In this document: positions 1 to 7,640 of the stretch, in pieces
How positions within the stretch are numbered: the stretch's first letter is position 1
Layout of the letters: the number at the start of each line of letters is the position of its first letter
NCBI GenBank assembly: GCA_964602845.1
Contig: CAZRSW010000004.1
Span: 75,132-139,131, forward strand
Source of the DNA: CAZRSW01 sp964602845
GTDB lineage: Bacteria; Chloroflexota; Dehalococcoidia; Lucifugimonadales; UBA826
DNA: 64,000 nt
Direction of reading: 5' to 3'
The notes under the pieces: generated by a model
Database searches by the model: none
Seen by the model: the letters and a program-made list of their open reading frames with translations, nothing else
Told to the model about the DNA's origin: nothing
Position numbers and translations under genes: made by a program

Positions 1-432
1 GATATGGCAGAGTACAAGAGATACCTTGAGATTGGTCAACCTCCATTTACGCCTTCAGTTTCATGTATGTTTGCCCTCAATGTTGCCCTTGCAAGAATAC
101 AATCAGAAGGTATGGCCCATGTCTATGAAAGACACGCTGAAATAGGACAATTCACACGGGATAACGTAAAAGAGTTAGGTCTAAGTATTTTTCCCAAAAC
201 GGAAGCAATAGCCTCTAACACCTGCACGGCTGTCTGTGTGCCAGAAGGAATAGATGGAAAACAAATCATCGCGAAAATGCGGGACATTCACAACGTGATT
301 TTGGCTGGTGGACAAACCACTCTATCAGGAAAGATATTTAGGATAGGTCATTTGGGACAAACAACTAAATCTGAGATCACGCACACCATAAGTTCTCTAA
401 AATCTACGCTGCAAAGTTTGAAATATTCGTAA
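1..432 (+). CDS. Class V PLP-dependent aminotransferase, C-terminal part (5' end outside window)
   Basis: The reading frame is open at base 1, so only about the last 143 residues are present. The C-terminal pattern GKIFRIGHLGQTTKSEI is typical of the alanine-glyoxylate / serine-pyruvate aminotransferase branch of class V enzymes, which also includes archaeal-type phosphoserine aminotransferases. The PLP lysine lies upstream of the window and cannot be checked. The gene ends 89 nt from the convergent ftsH stop, with no strong hairpin between them. The substrate is undetermined: serine, alanine, glyoxylate and phosphohydroxypyruvate are all possible. Confidence 0.8.
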   Translation, partial: DMAEYKRYLEIGQPPFTPSVSCMFALNVALARIQSEGMAHVYERHAEIGQFTRDNVKELGLSIFPKTEAIASNTCTAVCVPEGIDGKQIIAKMRDIHNVILAGGQTTLSGKIFRIGHLGQTTKSEITHTISSLKSTLQSLKYS

Positions 433-521
433 CAAACATAATACGGCGTTAATGTATTGCAGATATGCAAAAACGTAACCCTACTTGAGATATAGCTCTC
501 ACTAACTTTTCGGTAATTGAT

Positions 522-2348
522 CTAGGCCGTTGCGGGAATACTGTTCAAAAGATTTTTGAGGTCATCGCCTTCTATCGTCTCGTGCTCAATTAAATGACCA
601 GCCAAAGCCGTTAATTTTCCAAGGTTACCTCGCATCAATGTAACACAGGTCTCATAAGCCGTCTGTATAAGACCATGGATCTCGTCATCAATATTTTCGG
701 CTATATTATCACTATAGTCTCTTTGCTCAGATATTTCTCTACCCAAAAAAATTAATTCATCTCGTTTCCCAAAAGTTCTTGGGCCTAATCGCTTACTCAT
801 CCCCAAACGCGTCACCATCGCCTTAGCAATACTAGTAGCTTGCTCTAAGTCATTCCCAGCCCCAGTTGTTACCTCATAAAACATCAATTCCTCAGCAACC
901 CTGCCTCCAAGTGCCGATGCCAGCCTCGCTTGTAACTGGTTTTGAGTTATCAAATTTGATTCCTCTTCCGGCAAGAATCTAGTATGCCCTCCGGTTTGAC
1001 CACGAGCAACAATCGTCACCTTGTAGGGCGGATCTGCATGAGGCAACAGGTGGGCGATAAGAGCATGGCCAGCCTCATGATAAGCAACCATCTCTTTTTC
1101 GCGTTCACTAATAACTTTGTTCTTCTTTTCAGGACCCGCTATCACTCGATCTATCGATTCAGCCATCTCCTGATAAGTAATCACTTTTTTGTCCCGCCTT
1201 GCAGCGAGAATAGCAGATTCATTCACAAGGTTCATAAGATCGGCTCCACTAAACCCCGCTGTCTGCCGAGCAATCATTTCTAAATCGACTTTTTCATCAA
1301 TAGGTTTTCCTTTGGAATGTATAGATAAAATTTGTTCGCGGCCTTTTCTATCAGGGCTATCAAGAGTAACCCTGCGATCGAACCTACCGGGTCTCAAAAG
1401 AGCAGGATCCAATATATCTGGGCGGTTAGTAGAAGCCAAAACAATAACATTCGTCTGGGTATCAAACCCATCCATTTCGACAAGTATCTGGTTTAACGTT
1501 TGCTCTCTTTCGTCATGGCCACCACCTAAACCGGCACCTCTCTGCCTACCTACGGCATCGATCTCATCTACAAACACAATGCACGGTGCATGTCGTTTTG
1601 CCTGATCAAACAGATCTCGAACACGGGAAGCACCAACACCAACAAACATCTCTACAAATTCTGACCCACTAATCGAAAAAAATGGGACCTCTGCTTCTCC
1701 GGCTACTGCTCTCGCCATAAGAGTCTTACCAACTCCCGGAGGACCCATAAGAAGAACCCCTTTCGGAATTTTTGCTCCCAATGCTAAAAATCTATCGGGC
1801 GTCTTCAAAAATTCCACTACCTCTTCTAACTCCTCCTTGGCTTCATCAACGCCAGCGACGTCGGCAAAACTAACCTCCGGACTATCACCATCAAACACCT
1901 TAGCTCTTGACTTGCCAAAACTGAAGGTTTGGTTTGTGTTTCCCTGAGCTTGCCTCATCATAAAAAGCAAAATCGCGCCGAAAAATATCAACGGAAGGAA
2001 ATTAAACAAAATACCAAGTAAATTGCCAAACCCACTAGTACCCTCCACCGTGATATCAATCTTACTCGCCTTCTGATCCACGCCGGCTGATTCCAACTGC
2101 TCTATTATACTGGAGCCCATCTCTTTTCGGGATGAAAACTTCTGACCATCAATCGACGATATCACAAGATTATCCCCATTCACCTTTATGCTATCCAGCT
2201 TCCCTTCGACAGCCATTGAAACTACTCTACTAATGGGAATCTCTGATGACGCACCAAATGGCTCGCTAACCACCGTAAAGAAGATAGCAGCGATTGCAAC
2301 AATGATTAGCAGATAAATGAAAATGCTTCTCACTGACCGAGGGTTCAT
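522..2348 (-). CDS. ftsH: ATP-dependent zinc metalloprotease FtsH
   Basis: Membrane-anchored AAA+ protease of 608 residues, the usual family length. It has two N-terminal membrane segments (about residues 8-28 and 110-130) flanking an extracytoplasmic domain. The AAA domain follows, with Walker A GPPGVGKT near residue 200, Walker B VFVDEIDAVG and an SRH arginine region (PALLRPGRFDRR). The zinc site HEAGH lies near residue 425 in the peptidase domain. FtsH degrades misfolded membrane proteins and short-lived cytosolic regulators as a hexamer. The start is ATG. The gene stands alone; about 200 nt separate it from the divergent regulator at 2549. No tilS or hpt neighbour is present. Confidence 0.97.
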   Translation of the reverse strand: MNPRSVRSIFIYLLIIVAIAAIFFTVVSEPFGASSEIPISRVVSMAVEGKLDSIKVNGDNLVISSIDGQKFSSRKEMGSSIIEQLESAGVDQKASKIDITVEGTSGFGNLLGILFNFLPLIFFGAILLFMMRQAQGNTNQTFSFGKSRAKVFDGDSPEVSFADVAGVDEAKEELEEVVEFLKTPDRFLALGAKIPKGVLLMGPPGVGKTLMARAVAGEAEVPFFSISGSEFVEMFVGVGASRVRDLFDQAKRHAPCIVFVDEIDAVGRQRGAGLGGGHDEREQTLNQILVEMDGFDTQTNVIVLASTNRPDILDPALLRPGRFDRRVTLDSPDRKGREQILSIHSKGKPIDEKVDLEMIARQTAGFSGADLMNLVNESAILAARRDKKVITYQEMAESIDRVIAGPEKKNKVISEREKEMVAYHEAGHALIAHLLPHADPPYKVTIVARGQTGGHTRFLPEEESNLITQNQLQARLASALGGRVAEELMFYEVTTGAGNDLEQATSIAKAMVTRLGMSKRLGPRTFGKRDELIFLGREISEQRDYSDNIAENIDDEIHGLIQTAYETCVTLMRGNLGKLTALAGHLIEHETIEGDDLKNLLNSIPATA

Positions 2349-2548
2349 AAAACTTACTCCAAAACAACCTTAAACTTACTGATTTTCAACGTGGGGAACC
2401 TAAATTAATCTCACCCACATCATAAATATTACCGTATCTAGGGTGATTGGGGCAAAACTACACTATCCGTATAGATTCCATAGTATCAGTGACTAGAAGG
2501 TATAAAGGTACACAACCCTAGCATTAATCTCGGTCCCTATTAAGTTCA

Positions 2549-3325
2549 ATGAGTCCTTTGTTATACTTCTTTGAAGAACTCAACCTGACGATAACAACTT
2601 CAAAGATATCAAAAATGACCAGCCAACAATATGGTGTTTACACCGACATGACACTTAGAAAAACCATTGCTGATACCCTGACGAATCTGGATATAGGTTC
2701 CGTTTTTGTTACCAATGGGAAAGAAATTGACAATTTGAATCAAACCCTGTCAACAAATAAACCACCAGGACGCTTGATGAAGTCGATAATAGTATTCGAT
2801 TTGGAGCCTTTAGGAACAGTTGATTGGCAAAGATCAGCAAAACTATGTGAAACCCTAAATATACCAACGCTGGGAGTCATTCCAAGTAGTTATCTGACCA
2901 GACAACATATTGATATTGACGACTCGTTAAGTGATTTCATATTCGTCCCATTTACGGAGGATGAATTGCTATTACGCGCAAAGAAACTTGTCGCTTCCAC
3001 TAAAAACATATCGGATCAGGACGTAATAGTACAAGACCAACTGGTGATTAGCCCGCATAGCTACGAGGTAACTTTAAAAGGAAGAAGAGTCCATCTCAGG
3101 TTCAAAGAGTATGAATTGCTTCTGCTGCTTGCATCTAATCCCGGTCGAGTATACGACAGAGAAACATTGTTAAACCACATATGGGGTTACGACTACTTTG
3201 GGGGCACAAGAACGGTAGATGTCCACATTAGAAGACTGCGTAGTAAGATAGAGCAACCAGATACCCAATTTATTGAAACGATCTGGAACGTGGGCTATAG
3301 ATTTCGGCCAGTCCATGCGGACTGA
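2549..3325 (+). CDS. OmpR/PhoB-like winged-helix regulator with degenerate receiver domain
   Basis: A protein of up to 258 residues. The C-terminal half is a clear OmpR-type winged helix: LRFKEYELLLLLASNPGRV, then RETLLNHIWGYDYFGG and TVDVHIRRLRSKIE, ending NVGYRF. The N-terminal half has receiver-like beta/alpha spacing but lacks key residues. The acidic pair is reduced to YTD, the switch Thr region reads GVIPSS, and the conserved Lys-Pro-Phe is VPF. An Asp in IIVFDLE sits where the phosphoacceptor would be. It probably works without phosphorylation, as known for GlnR-type atypical regulators (inference). No convincing ribosome site supports ATG 2549; ATG 2615 would start just before the receiver fold. 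No kinase gene is adjacent. Confidence 0.8.
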   Translation: MSPLLYFFEELNLTITTSKISKMTSQQYGVYTDMTLRKTIADTLTNLDIGSVFVTNGKEIDNLNQTLSTNKPPGRLMKSIIVFDLEPLGTVDWQRSAKLCETLNIPTLGVIPSSYLTRQHIDIDDSLSDFIFVPFTEDELLLRAKKLVASTKNISDQDVIVQDQLVISPHSYEVTLKGRRVHLRFKEYELLLLLASNPGRVYDRETLLNHIWGYDYFGGTRTVDVHIRRLRSKIEQPDTQFIETIWNVGYRFRPVHAD

Positions 3326-3393
3326 TCCTAAAATCAGATATATTCACCCGAGATTGGGCCAGAGTGTAATTGCACTTAACAGCCATTCCCACG

Positions 3394-3435
3394 CGCCCCA
3401 GTTGACTTAGCTACAAAATCAACTGGGGCGATTTT
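3394..3435 (+). terminator. Rho-independent terminator after the orphan regulator
   Basis: A perfect 12-bp inverted repeat, CGCCCCAGTTGA (3394-3405) and TCAACTGGGGCG (3419-3430), encloses a 13-nt loop and is followed by ATTTT. It should end the transcript from the regulator gene and insulate the downstream dehydrogenase operon. Confidence 0.8.
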
Positions 3436-3463
3436 GACCAAGTTATACTCGTATTCTTATAAT
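3434..3463 (+). promoter_or_regulatory. Sigma-70-type promoter of the 2-oxo acid dehydrogenase operon
   Basis: TTGACC (3434-3439), an 18-nt spacer and TATAAT (3458-3463). The -35 begins three bases after the terminator stem, so the T-tract is shared. The predicted transcript start near 3470 leaves a leader of about 40 nt before the E1 alpha start. Confidence 0.7.
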
Positions 3464-3496
3464 GAGCCTTGGTTATTACTGACTAGATATATAATC

Positions 3497-3502
3497 AGGA
3501 GG
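3497..3502 (+). promoter_or_regulatory. Ribosome binding site that fixes a TTG start
   Basis: AGGAGG lies 8 nt before TTG 3511. It supports this non-ATG start for E1 alpha; there is no in-frame ATG until codon 20. Confidence 0.8.
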
Positions 3503-3510
3503 CGTTTAGT

Positions 3511-4506
3511 TTGGCTCGTAAGTCTAAACCATCAAATGGTTTATTAACCGATGCAGATCTAAAATCAATGTATGAGGAGATGGTTTTATGTCGCAAGTTA
3601 GATGAGCGTCTATGGATGCTAAATCGCCAGGGGAAAGCGGCGATAGTTGCTTCATCCCAAGGTCATGAAGCGGGTCAAATTGGATCCGTACACGCGCTAA
3701 ATAAAGGTTATGACACCTTCTACATATACTATCGTGACTTAGCTGTAATGCTAAGCCTTGGCATGACACCAACTGAAATCATCAGAGGCTTCCTAGCCAA
3801 GGAAGGTGAACCATTAAGCGGTGCCCGGCAATTCCCTACCCACGGTGCATACCCTGAATACAACATAGTTAATCTATCAAATGTGGTGGCAACTCACTTG
3901 CCCCAAGCTGTCGGGGCGGCTTTAGCGGCAAAAATGAAGGGCGAACAAAACGTAACCATTGTTTATTTTGGAGATGGGGCGTCCAGCGCAGGAGACTGCC
4001 ATGAAGCAATGAATTTTGCCTCCATTCACCAGCTGCCCATAATCTTTTTTTGCGAGAATAATAACTATGCCATTTCGGTCCCTATGGAAAAGCAAATGGC
4101 TATAGATAGTGTCTCCTCTAGAGCCGAGGGCTACGGTATCCCGGGTGTAGAGATTGATGGGTGCGATATCATATCAGTACACAGGGCTACATTTGAAGCC
4201 GCCCAGAGAGCAAGAAGTGGTAAGGGGCCCTCATTGATTGAAGCGAGGGTAGAGAGATACTTGCCACATACCAGCGACGATGACGATTCCCTCTATAGAA
4301 CAGAAAAAGAACTGGAAAAAGCAAGAGAAAGAGATCCTTTAAAGATACTAAGAGCTCTTTTATTTTCCTCCGGCATCTTGGATGAAACAGTGGACGGTCA
4401 CATCCAACGTAACGCAAGGGAGGCCGTAGACAACGCCACGGAAATAGGAGAACAAGCCCCATTTCCAAGCTCGGACACCTTCTACGAACACATCTATGCC
4501 AACTAG
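3511..4506 (+). CDS. 2-oxo acid dehydrogenase E1 component, alpha subunit
   Basis: ThDP-dependent decarboxylase alpha chain of 331 residues, a usual size for the alpha2beta2 type. The diphosphate-binding motif GDGASSAGDCHEAMNFA...CENNNY lies near residues 153-185. With the beta subunit encoded next it decarboxylates a 2-oxo acid and passes the acyl group to lipoyl-E2. Sequence alone does not separate pyruvate dehydrogenase (pdhA) from branched-chain (bkdA) or acetoin enzymes. Translation starts at TTG behind a full AGGAGG. It is the first gene of the operon E1 alpha-E1 beta-E2-lipB; no E3 gene is present nearby. Confidence 0.9.
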   Translation: MARKSKPSNGLLTDADLKSMYEEMVLCRKLDERLWMLNRQGKAAIVASSQGHEAGQIGSVHALNKGYDTFYIYYRDLAVMLSLGMTPTEIIRGFLAKEGEPLSGARQFPTHGAYPEYNIVNLSNVVATHLPQAVGAALAAKMKGEQNVTIVYFGDGASSAGDCHEAMNFASIHQLPIIFFCENNNYAISVPMEKQMAIDSVSSRAEGYGIPGVEIDGCDIISVHRATFEAAQRARSGKGPSLIEARVERYLPHTSDDDDSLYRTEKELEKARERDPLKILRALLFSSGILDETVDGHIQRNAREAVDNATEIGEQAPFPSSDTFYEHIYAN

Positions 4507-4521
4507 GTTGATGACTGCCAT

Positions 4522-5505
4522 ATGACTATCTTAACTGTCATCGAAGCGGTAAGAGATGCCATGCGAGAGGAGATGGTCAGAGATAACAATGTGCTGATAA
4601 TGGGTGAGGACATAGGGTCCAGAGGAGGGGTCTTCCTTGCAACTGATGGATTCCAAAAAGAGTTCGGCGAGGAAAGAATTATTGATACACCCTTAGCAGA
4701 ATCCTCGATCGTCGGCATAGCTCTAGGAGCCGCCATGAGTGGAATGCGACCCATCGCTGAGATAGAGTTTGCCGATTTCATATGGCCAACCATAAATCAA
4801 GTCGTTGGTGAAGCCGCACGTGTCCGCTATGGCACCAACGGCAAGTTGCACGCGCCCATGGTACTACGTGCGCCGCAGGGGGGCGGTGTACGGGGAGGTT
4901 TATACCATTCACAAAGTGTTGAAGCTATTTTTGCACATACCCCTGGCCTCAAAGTGGTGGCCCCAGCAACTCCATTTGACGCCAAAGGTTTGCTAAAATC
5001 CGCTATAAGAGACGATGATCCCGTTATTTTCCTGGAACACAAACGAACATACAGACTTGTACGGGGTGAGGTGCCTGACCAAGAATTTACTATCCCAATT
5101 GGGAAGGGAGACGTAAAACGTCAGGGTTCAGACATAACCGTGGTCACATACGGCCTTATGGTGCATCACTGTATAGAGGCTGCTACAGATTTGGCAAGCG
5201 ATGGAATTAGCGTGGAGATCATTGACTTACGTTCCCTTCGCCCAATAGATTTCGACTTGATTCTCGCTAGCGTGAAAAAGACCGGTAAAATATTGATAGT
5301 ACATGAAGATAATAAGATTCTCGGAGTTGGCGCCGAGATAGCGGCACTGGTTTCGGAAAAAGCATTTGAATACCTTGACGGACCCGTTATGAGGTTGGCT
5401 GGACCCGAAGTTCCTGCGATGCCATTCAGCCCACCATTAGAGGAAATGTACATGGTGAATTCTGACAAGATACTAAGCTCGATCAAACAACTGATGACGT
5501 ATTGA
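4522..5505 (+). CDS. 2-oxo acid dehydrogenase E1 component, beta subunit
   Basis: A 327-residue transketolase-like beta chain. It opens with TVIEAVRDAMREEM and carries MGEDIGSRGGVF, the DTPLAESSIVGIALG and EIEFADFIWPTINQ motifs and the C-terminal transketolase domain DIEIIDLRSLRPID-like segment (about residues 225-245). It starts 15 nt after the E1 alpha stop. A closer ATG at 4511 is in another frame. It pairs with E1 alpha to form the ThDP site. The substrate is unresolved, as for the alpha chain. Confidence 0.92.
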   Translation: MTILTVIEAVRDAMREEMVRDNNVLIMGEDIGSRGGVFLATDGFQKEFGEERIIDTPLAESSIVGIALGAAMSGMRPIAEIEFADFIWPTINQVVGEAARVRYGTNGKLHAPMVLRAPQGGGVRGGLYHSQSVEAIFAHTPGLKVVAPATPFDAKGLLKSAIRDDDPVIFLEHKRTYRLVRGEVPDQEFTIPIGKGDVKRQGSDITVVTYGLMVHHCIEAATDLASDGISVEIIDLRSLRPIDFDLILASVKKTGKILIVHEDNKILGVGAEIAALVSEKAFEYLDGPVMRLAGPEVPAMPFSPPLEEMYMVNSDKILSSIKQLMTY

Positions 5506-5512
5506 GGTAAAT

Positions 5513-6811
5513 ATGAGAATTGAACTACCCCAAGTAGGAGAATCAGTAACAGAAGGAACAATAAGTAAGTGGCTCAAGTCAGTGGGAGACCAAGTCAACA
5601 AATATGAACCGTTACTTGAGTTAATTACAGACAAGGTAACCATGGAGATCCCCTCGCCTGTAACTGGCATCCTAAAAAGTACACTCGCTGAAGAAGGCGA
5701 GACAGTCCCAATGGGTAATATTATCGCTGAAATCGATCCGATAGACAAAGGGGGAATTGACCCTGTAGATGAAACTATGGATAGAGCCCCGTCAACGGCA
5801 ATCGACAGAACAGGAGTACTACTCAAAAATACTGAACCAGTAGGCCCAACAGGGTCTGGGGGACCAAAAAACCGGGACACGACACCATCTACCCATAATC
5901 CCAATAGAACAAAGGTGAGATATTCTCCTGCCGTCTTGAGGCTAGCAACTCAAAATGGTCTCAACTTATCAAAATTGAAGGGAACCGGAATCAATGGGCG
6001 GATAACCAAAAAAGATGTCCTAAGTTACTTGAATACTGGAAACAATGATCAAGAAATACCACAACAAGGCATTAGGCACGAGGGCGAACGGAACGGACCT
6101 AAATGGTCAGATTCGAAATCCCAAAAGATACCACTCAACCCAATACGTAAGTCAATTGCCGAGAACATGGCGAAAAGTTCAAATAATATACCCGATGCAT
6201 GGACCATGGTAGAGGTAGACGTATCTGGTTTAGTCAGACTTCGGCAAGAGCTTAAGGAGACTTTTCGAGCGAAAAACAAAATTAGTCTTACATATCTTCC
6301 CTTTGTTGCTGATGCTGTAGCCAAATCTCTAAAGAAGAATCCGATCCTGAATTCGTCATGGGACGAGGACACAATTATTTTAAAGGAAGAAATCAATATA
6401 GGAATCGCTGTTGCAACATCGAAAGGACTTTTGGTACCAGTGATCCATCAAGCCGATACATTCAATATTTCAGACCTAGCGCAAAAGTCATCCGACCTCG
6501 CCAAAAAGGCCAGAGAGGGAACCCTTGATATTAGTGATATACAGGGGGGCACTTTCACACTGAACAATACCGGAGCGTTAGGATCAGTATTGTCTAAACC
6601 AATTATCAATCATCCTCAGGCGGCAATAATGACAACGGAATCCATCGTTAGGAAACCAGTAGTTATAAGCGACGGGATTTCGATCCGAGACATGATGAAT
6701 ATATGCGTATCTTTTGATCACAGAATCATGGATGGCTATGAAGTCAGTCAGTTCACTTCGTCTGTGAAAACCATTCTTGAAAACATCGATCATCATACCC
6801 TCATTGATTAA
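5513..6811 (+). CDS. Dihydrolipoamide acyltransferase (E2) of the 2-oxo acid dehydrogenase complex
   Basis: A 432-residue E2 core. One lipoyl domain spans about residues 1-75, with the lipoylated lysine K41 in ITDKVTMEIPSP. A linker follows, then a peripheral-subunit-binding domain (RYSPAVLRLATQNGLNLSKL, about 137-175) and the catalytic acyltransferase domain with SFDHRIMDG (active His, Asp-Gly) near the C-terminus. GAGGT precedes the ATG by 4 nt. It lies 7 nt after E1 beta and 5 nt before lipB, whose product supplies the octanoyl group for K41. An E3 lipoamide dehydrogenase must be encoded elsewhere. Confidence 0.93.
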   Translation: MRIELPQVGESVTEGTISKWLKSVGDQVNKYEPLLELITDKVTMEIPSPVTGILKSTLAEEGETVPMGNIIAEIDPIDKGGIDPVDETMDRAPSTAIDRTGVLLKNTEPVGPTGSGGPKNRDTTPSTHNPNRTKVRYSPAVLRLATQNGLNLSKLKGTGINGRITKKDVLSYLNTGNNDQEIPQQGIRHEGERNGPKWSDSKSQKIPLNPIRKSIAENMAKSSNNIPDAWTMVEVDVSGLVRLRQELKETFRAKNKISLTYLPFVADAVAKSLKKNPILNSSWDEDTIILKEEINIGIAVATSKGLLVPVIHQADTFNISDLAQKSSDLAKKAREGTLDISDIQGGTFTLNNTGALGSVLSKPIINHPQAAIMTTESIVRKPVVISDGISIRDMMNICVSFDHRIMDGYEVSQFTSSVKTILENIDHHTLID

Positions 6812-6816
6812 AAATT

Positions 6817-7494
6817 ATGGCCGCACTATTTAACATTAAAGCTGGTTATCACGGAATATTGCCTTTTCCGCAGGCCCTGGATCTACAACATGAGAAAGGT
6901 GAACTTGTTATCACCGGCGCCGATGATGATCAACTATTACTGCTCCAACACAACCATGTCTACACTTTGGGTCGCCGTGGGAGTAATGAAGATATTCTTA
7001 TCGATGACAAAGGATTATATCAAAGAGGTATAGAGATATTTAACACAGATAGAGGTGGTGAAGTAACCTATCACGGTCCAGGACAGCTGGTAGTGTATCC
7101 CATCATAAACTTGAAGAGATGTGGTCTGGGGCCAATACAATATCTTCGTAAAATAGAAAAAGTCATAGTAAATGTGCTTCGCCGAGGTGGTTTGAATCCC
7201 GAGACCAAGGGCCTCCCTACGGGAGTCTGGATAGGCAAATCCAAAATAGCATCTATTGGCGTTAAAATCAGGAAGAGTACTACATTTCATGGATTTGCCC
7301 TGAACGTAACTACAGACTTGACATATTTCGACCATATTGTGGCGTGCGGCATTCCAAATGCCTGCTCAACTTCTGTAGCTGAAGAGGCGAACAAGAATCC
7401 AAATTTTATGGAAATCACTAACATGACGGCGGTGGAATTTGCTAACGTCTTTGGTTACTCACTAAATTGGGAAAAAGGCCTAGAACCCAAATAG
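6817..7494 (+). CDS. lipB: Octanoyl-[acyl carrier protein]:protein N-octanoyltransferase LipB
   Basis: Transfers octanoate from ACP to lipoyl domains, the first step of lipoate synthesis. The family motif RGGEVTYHGPGQLVVYPI lies near residues 83-100. The catalytic Lys is in KIASIGVKIRK and the catalytic Cys in HIVACGI. At 225 residues it is a normal size. It starts 5 nt after the E2 stop with no clear ribosome site of its own, so translational coupling is likely. Placement behind E2 links cofactor supply to the enzyme that needs it. No lipA lies nearby. Confidence 0.93.
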   Translation: MAALFNIKAGYHGILPFPQALDLQHEKGELVITGADDDQLLLLQHNHVYTLGRRGSNEDILIDDKGLYQRGIEIFNTDRGGEVTYHGPGQLVVYPIINLKRCGLGPIQYLRKIEKVIVNVLRRGGLNPETKGLPTGVWIGKSKIASIGVKIRKSTTFHGFALNVTTDLTYFDHIVACGIPNACSTSVAEEANKNPNFMEITNMTAVEFANVFGYSLNWEKGLEPK

Positions 7495-7502
7495 ACCAAG
7501 GT

Positions 7503-7531
7503 TTGACGCTAATATGAAAAAGATCTAAACT
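7503..7531 (+). promoter_or_regulatory. Possible promoter for the acyl-CoA synthetase
   Basis: TTGACG (7503-7508), a 17-nt spacer and TAAACT (7526-7531). It lies just after lipB and would give a leader of roughly 100 nt. The -10 is imperfect. Confidence 0.4.
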
Positions 7532-7640
7532 TTCGCCCACTGCAGGTTGATGGGTCGGCCTTACAGTTGCTCAAAGAACGATCAAAATGTTTCGGAACCC
7601 TTACTAATGCAGAAGCTGATTAAGTAGAAGGGGGATCGCA

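Noticed and set aside
984..1605. Two plus-strand frames of 99 and 138 codons antisense to ftsH
   Set aside because: Both lie fully inside the strongly conserved ftsH gene and their translations show no family features.
5473..5904. 143-codon minus-strand frame over the start of E2
   Set aside because: Antisense to the lipoyl domain and linker; low-complexity Ser/Val composition from the opposite strand.
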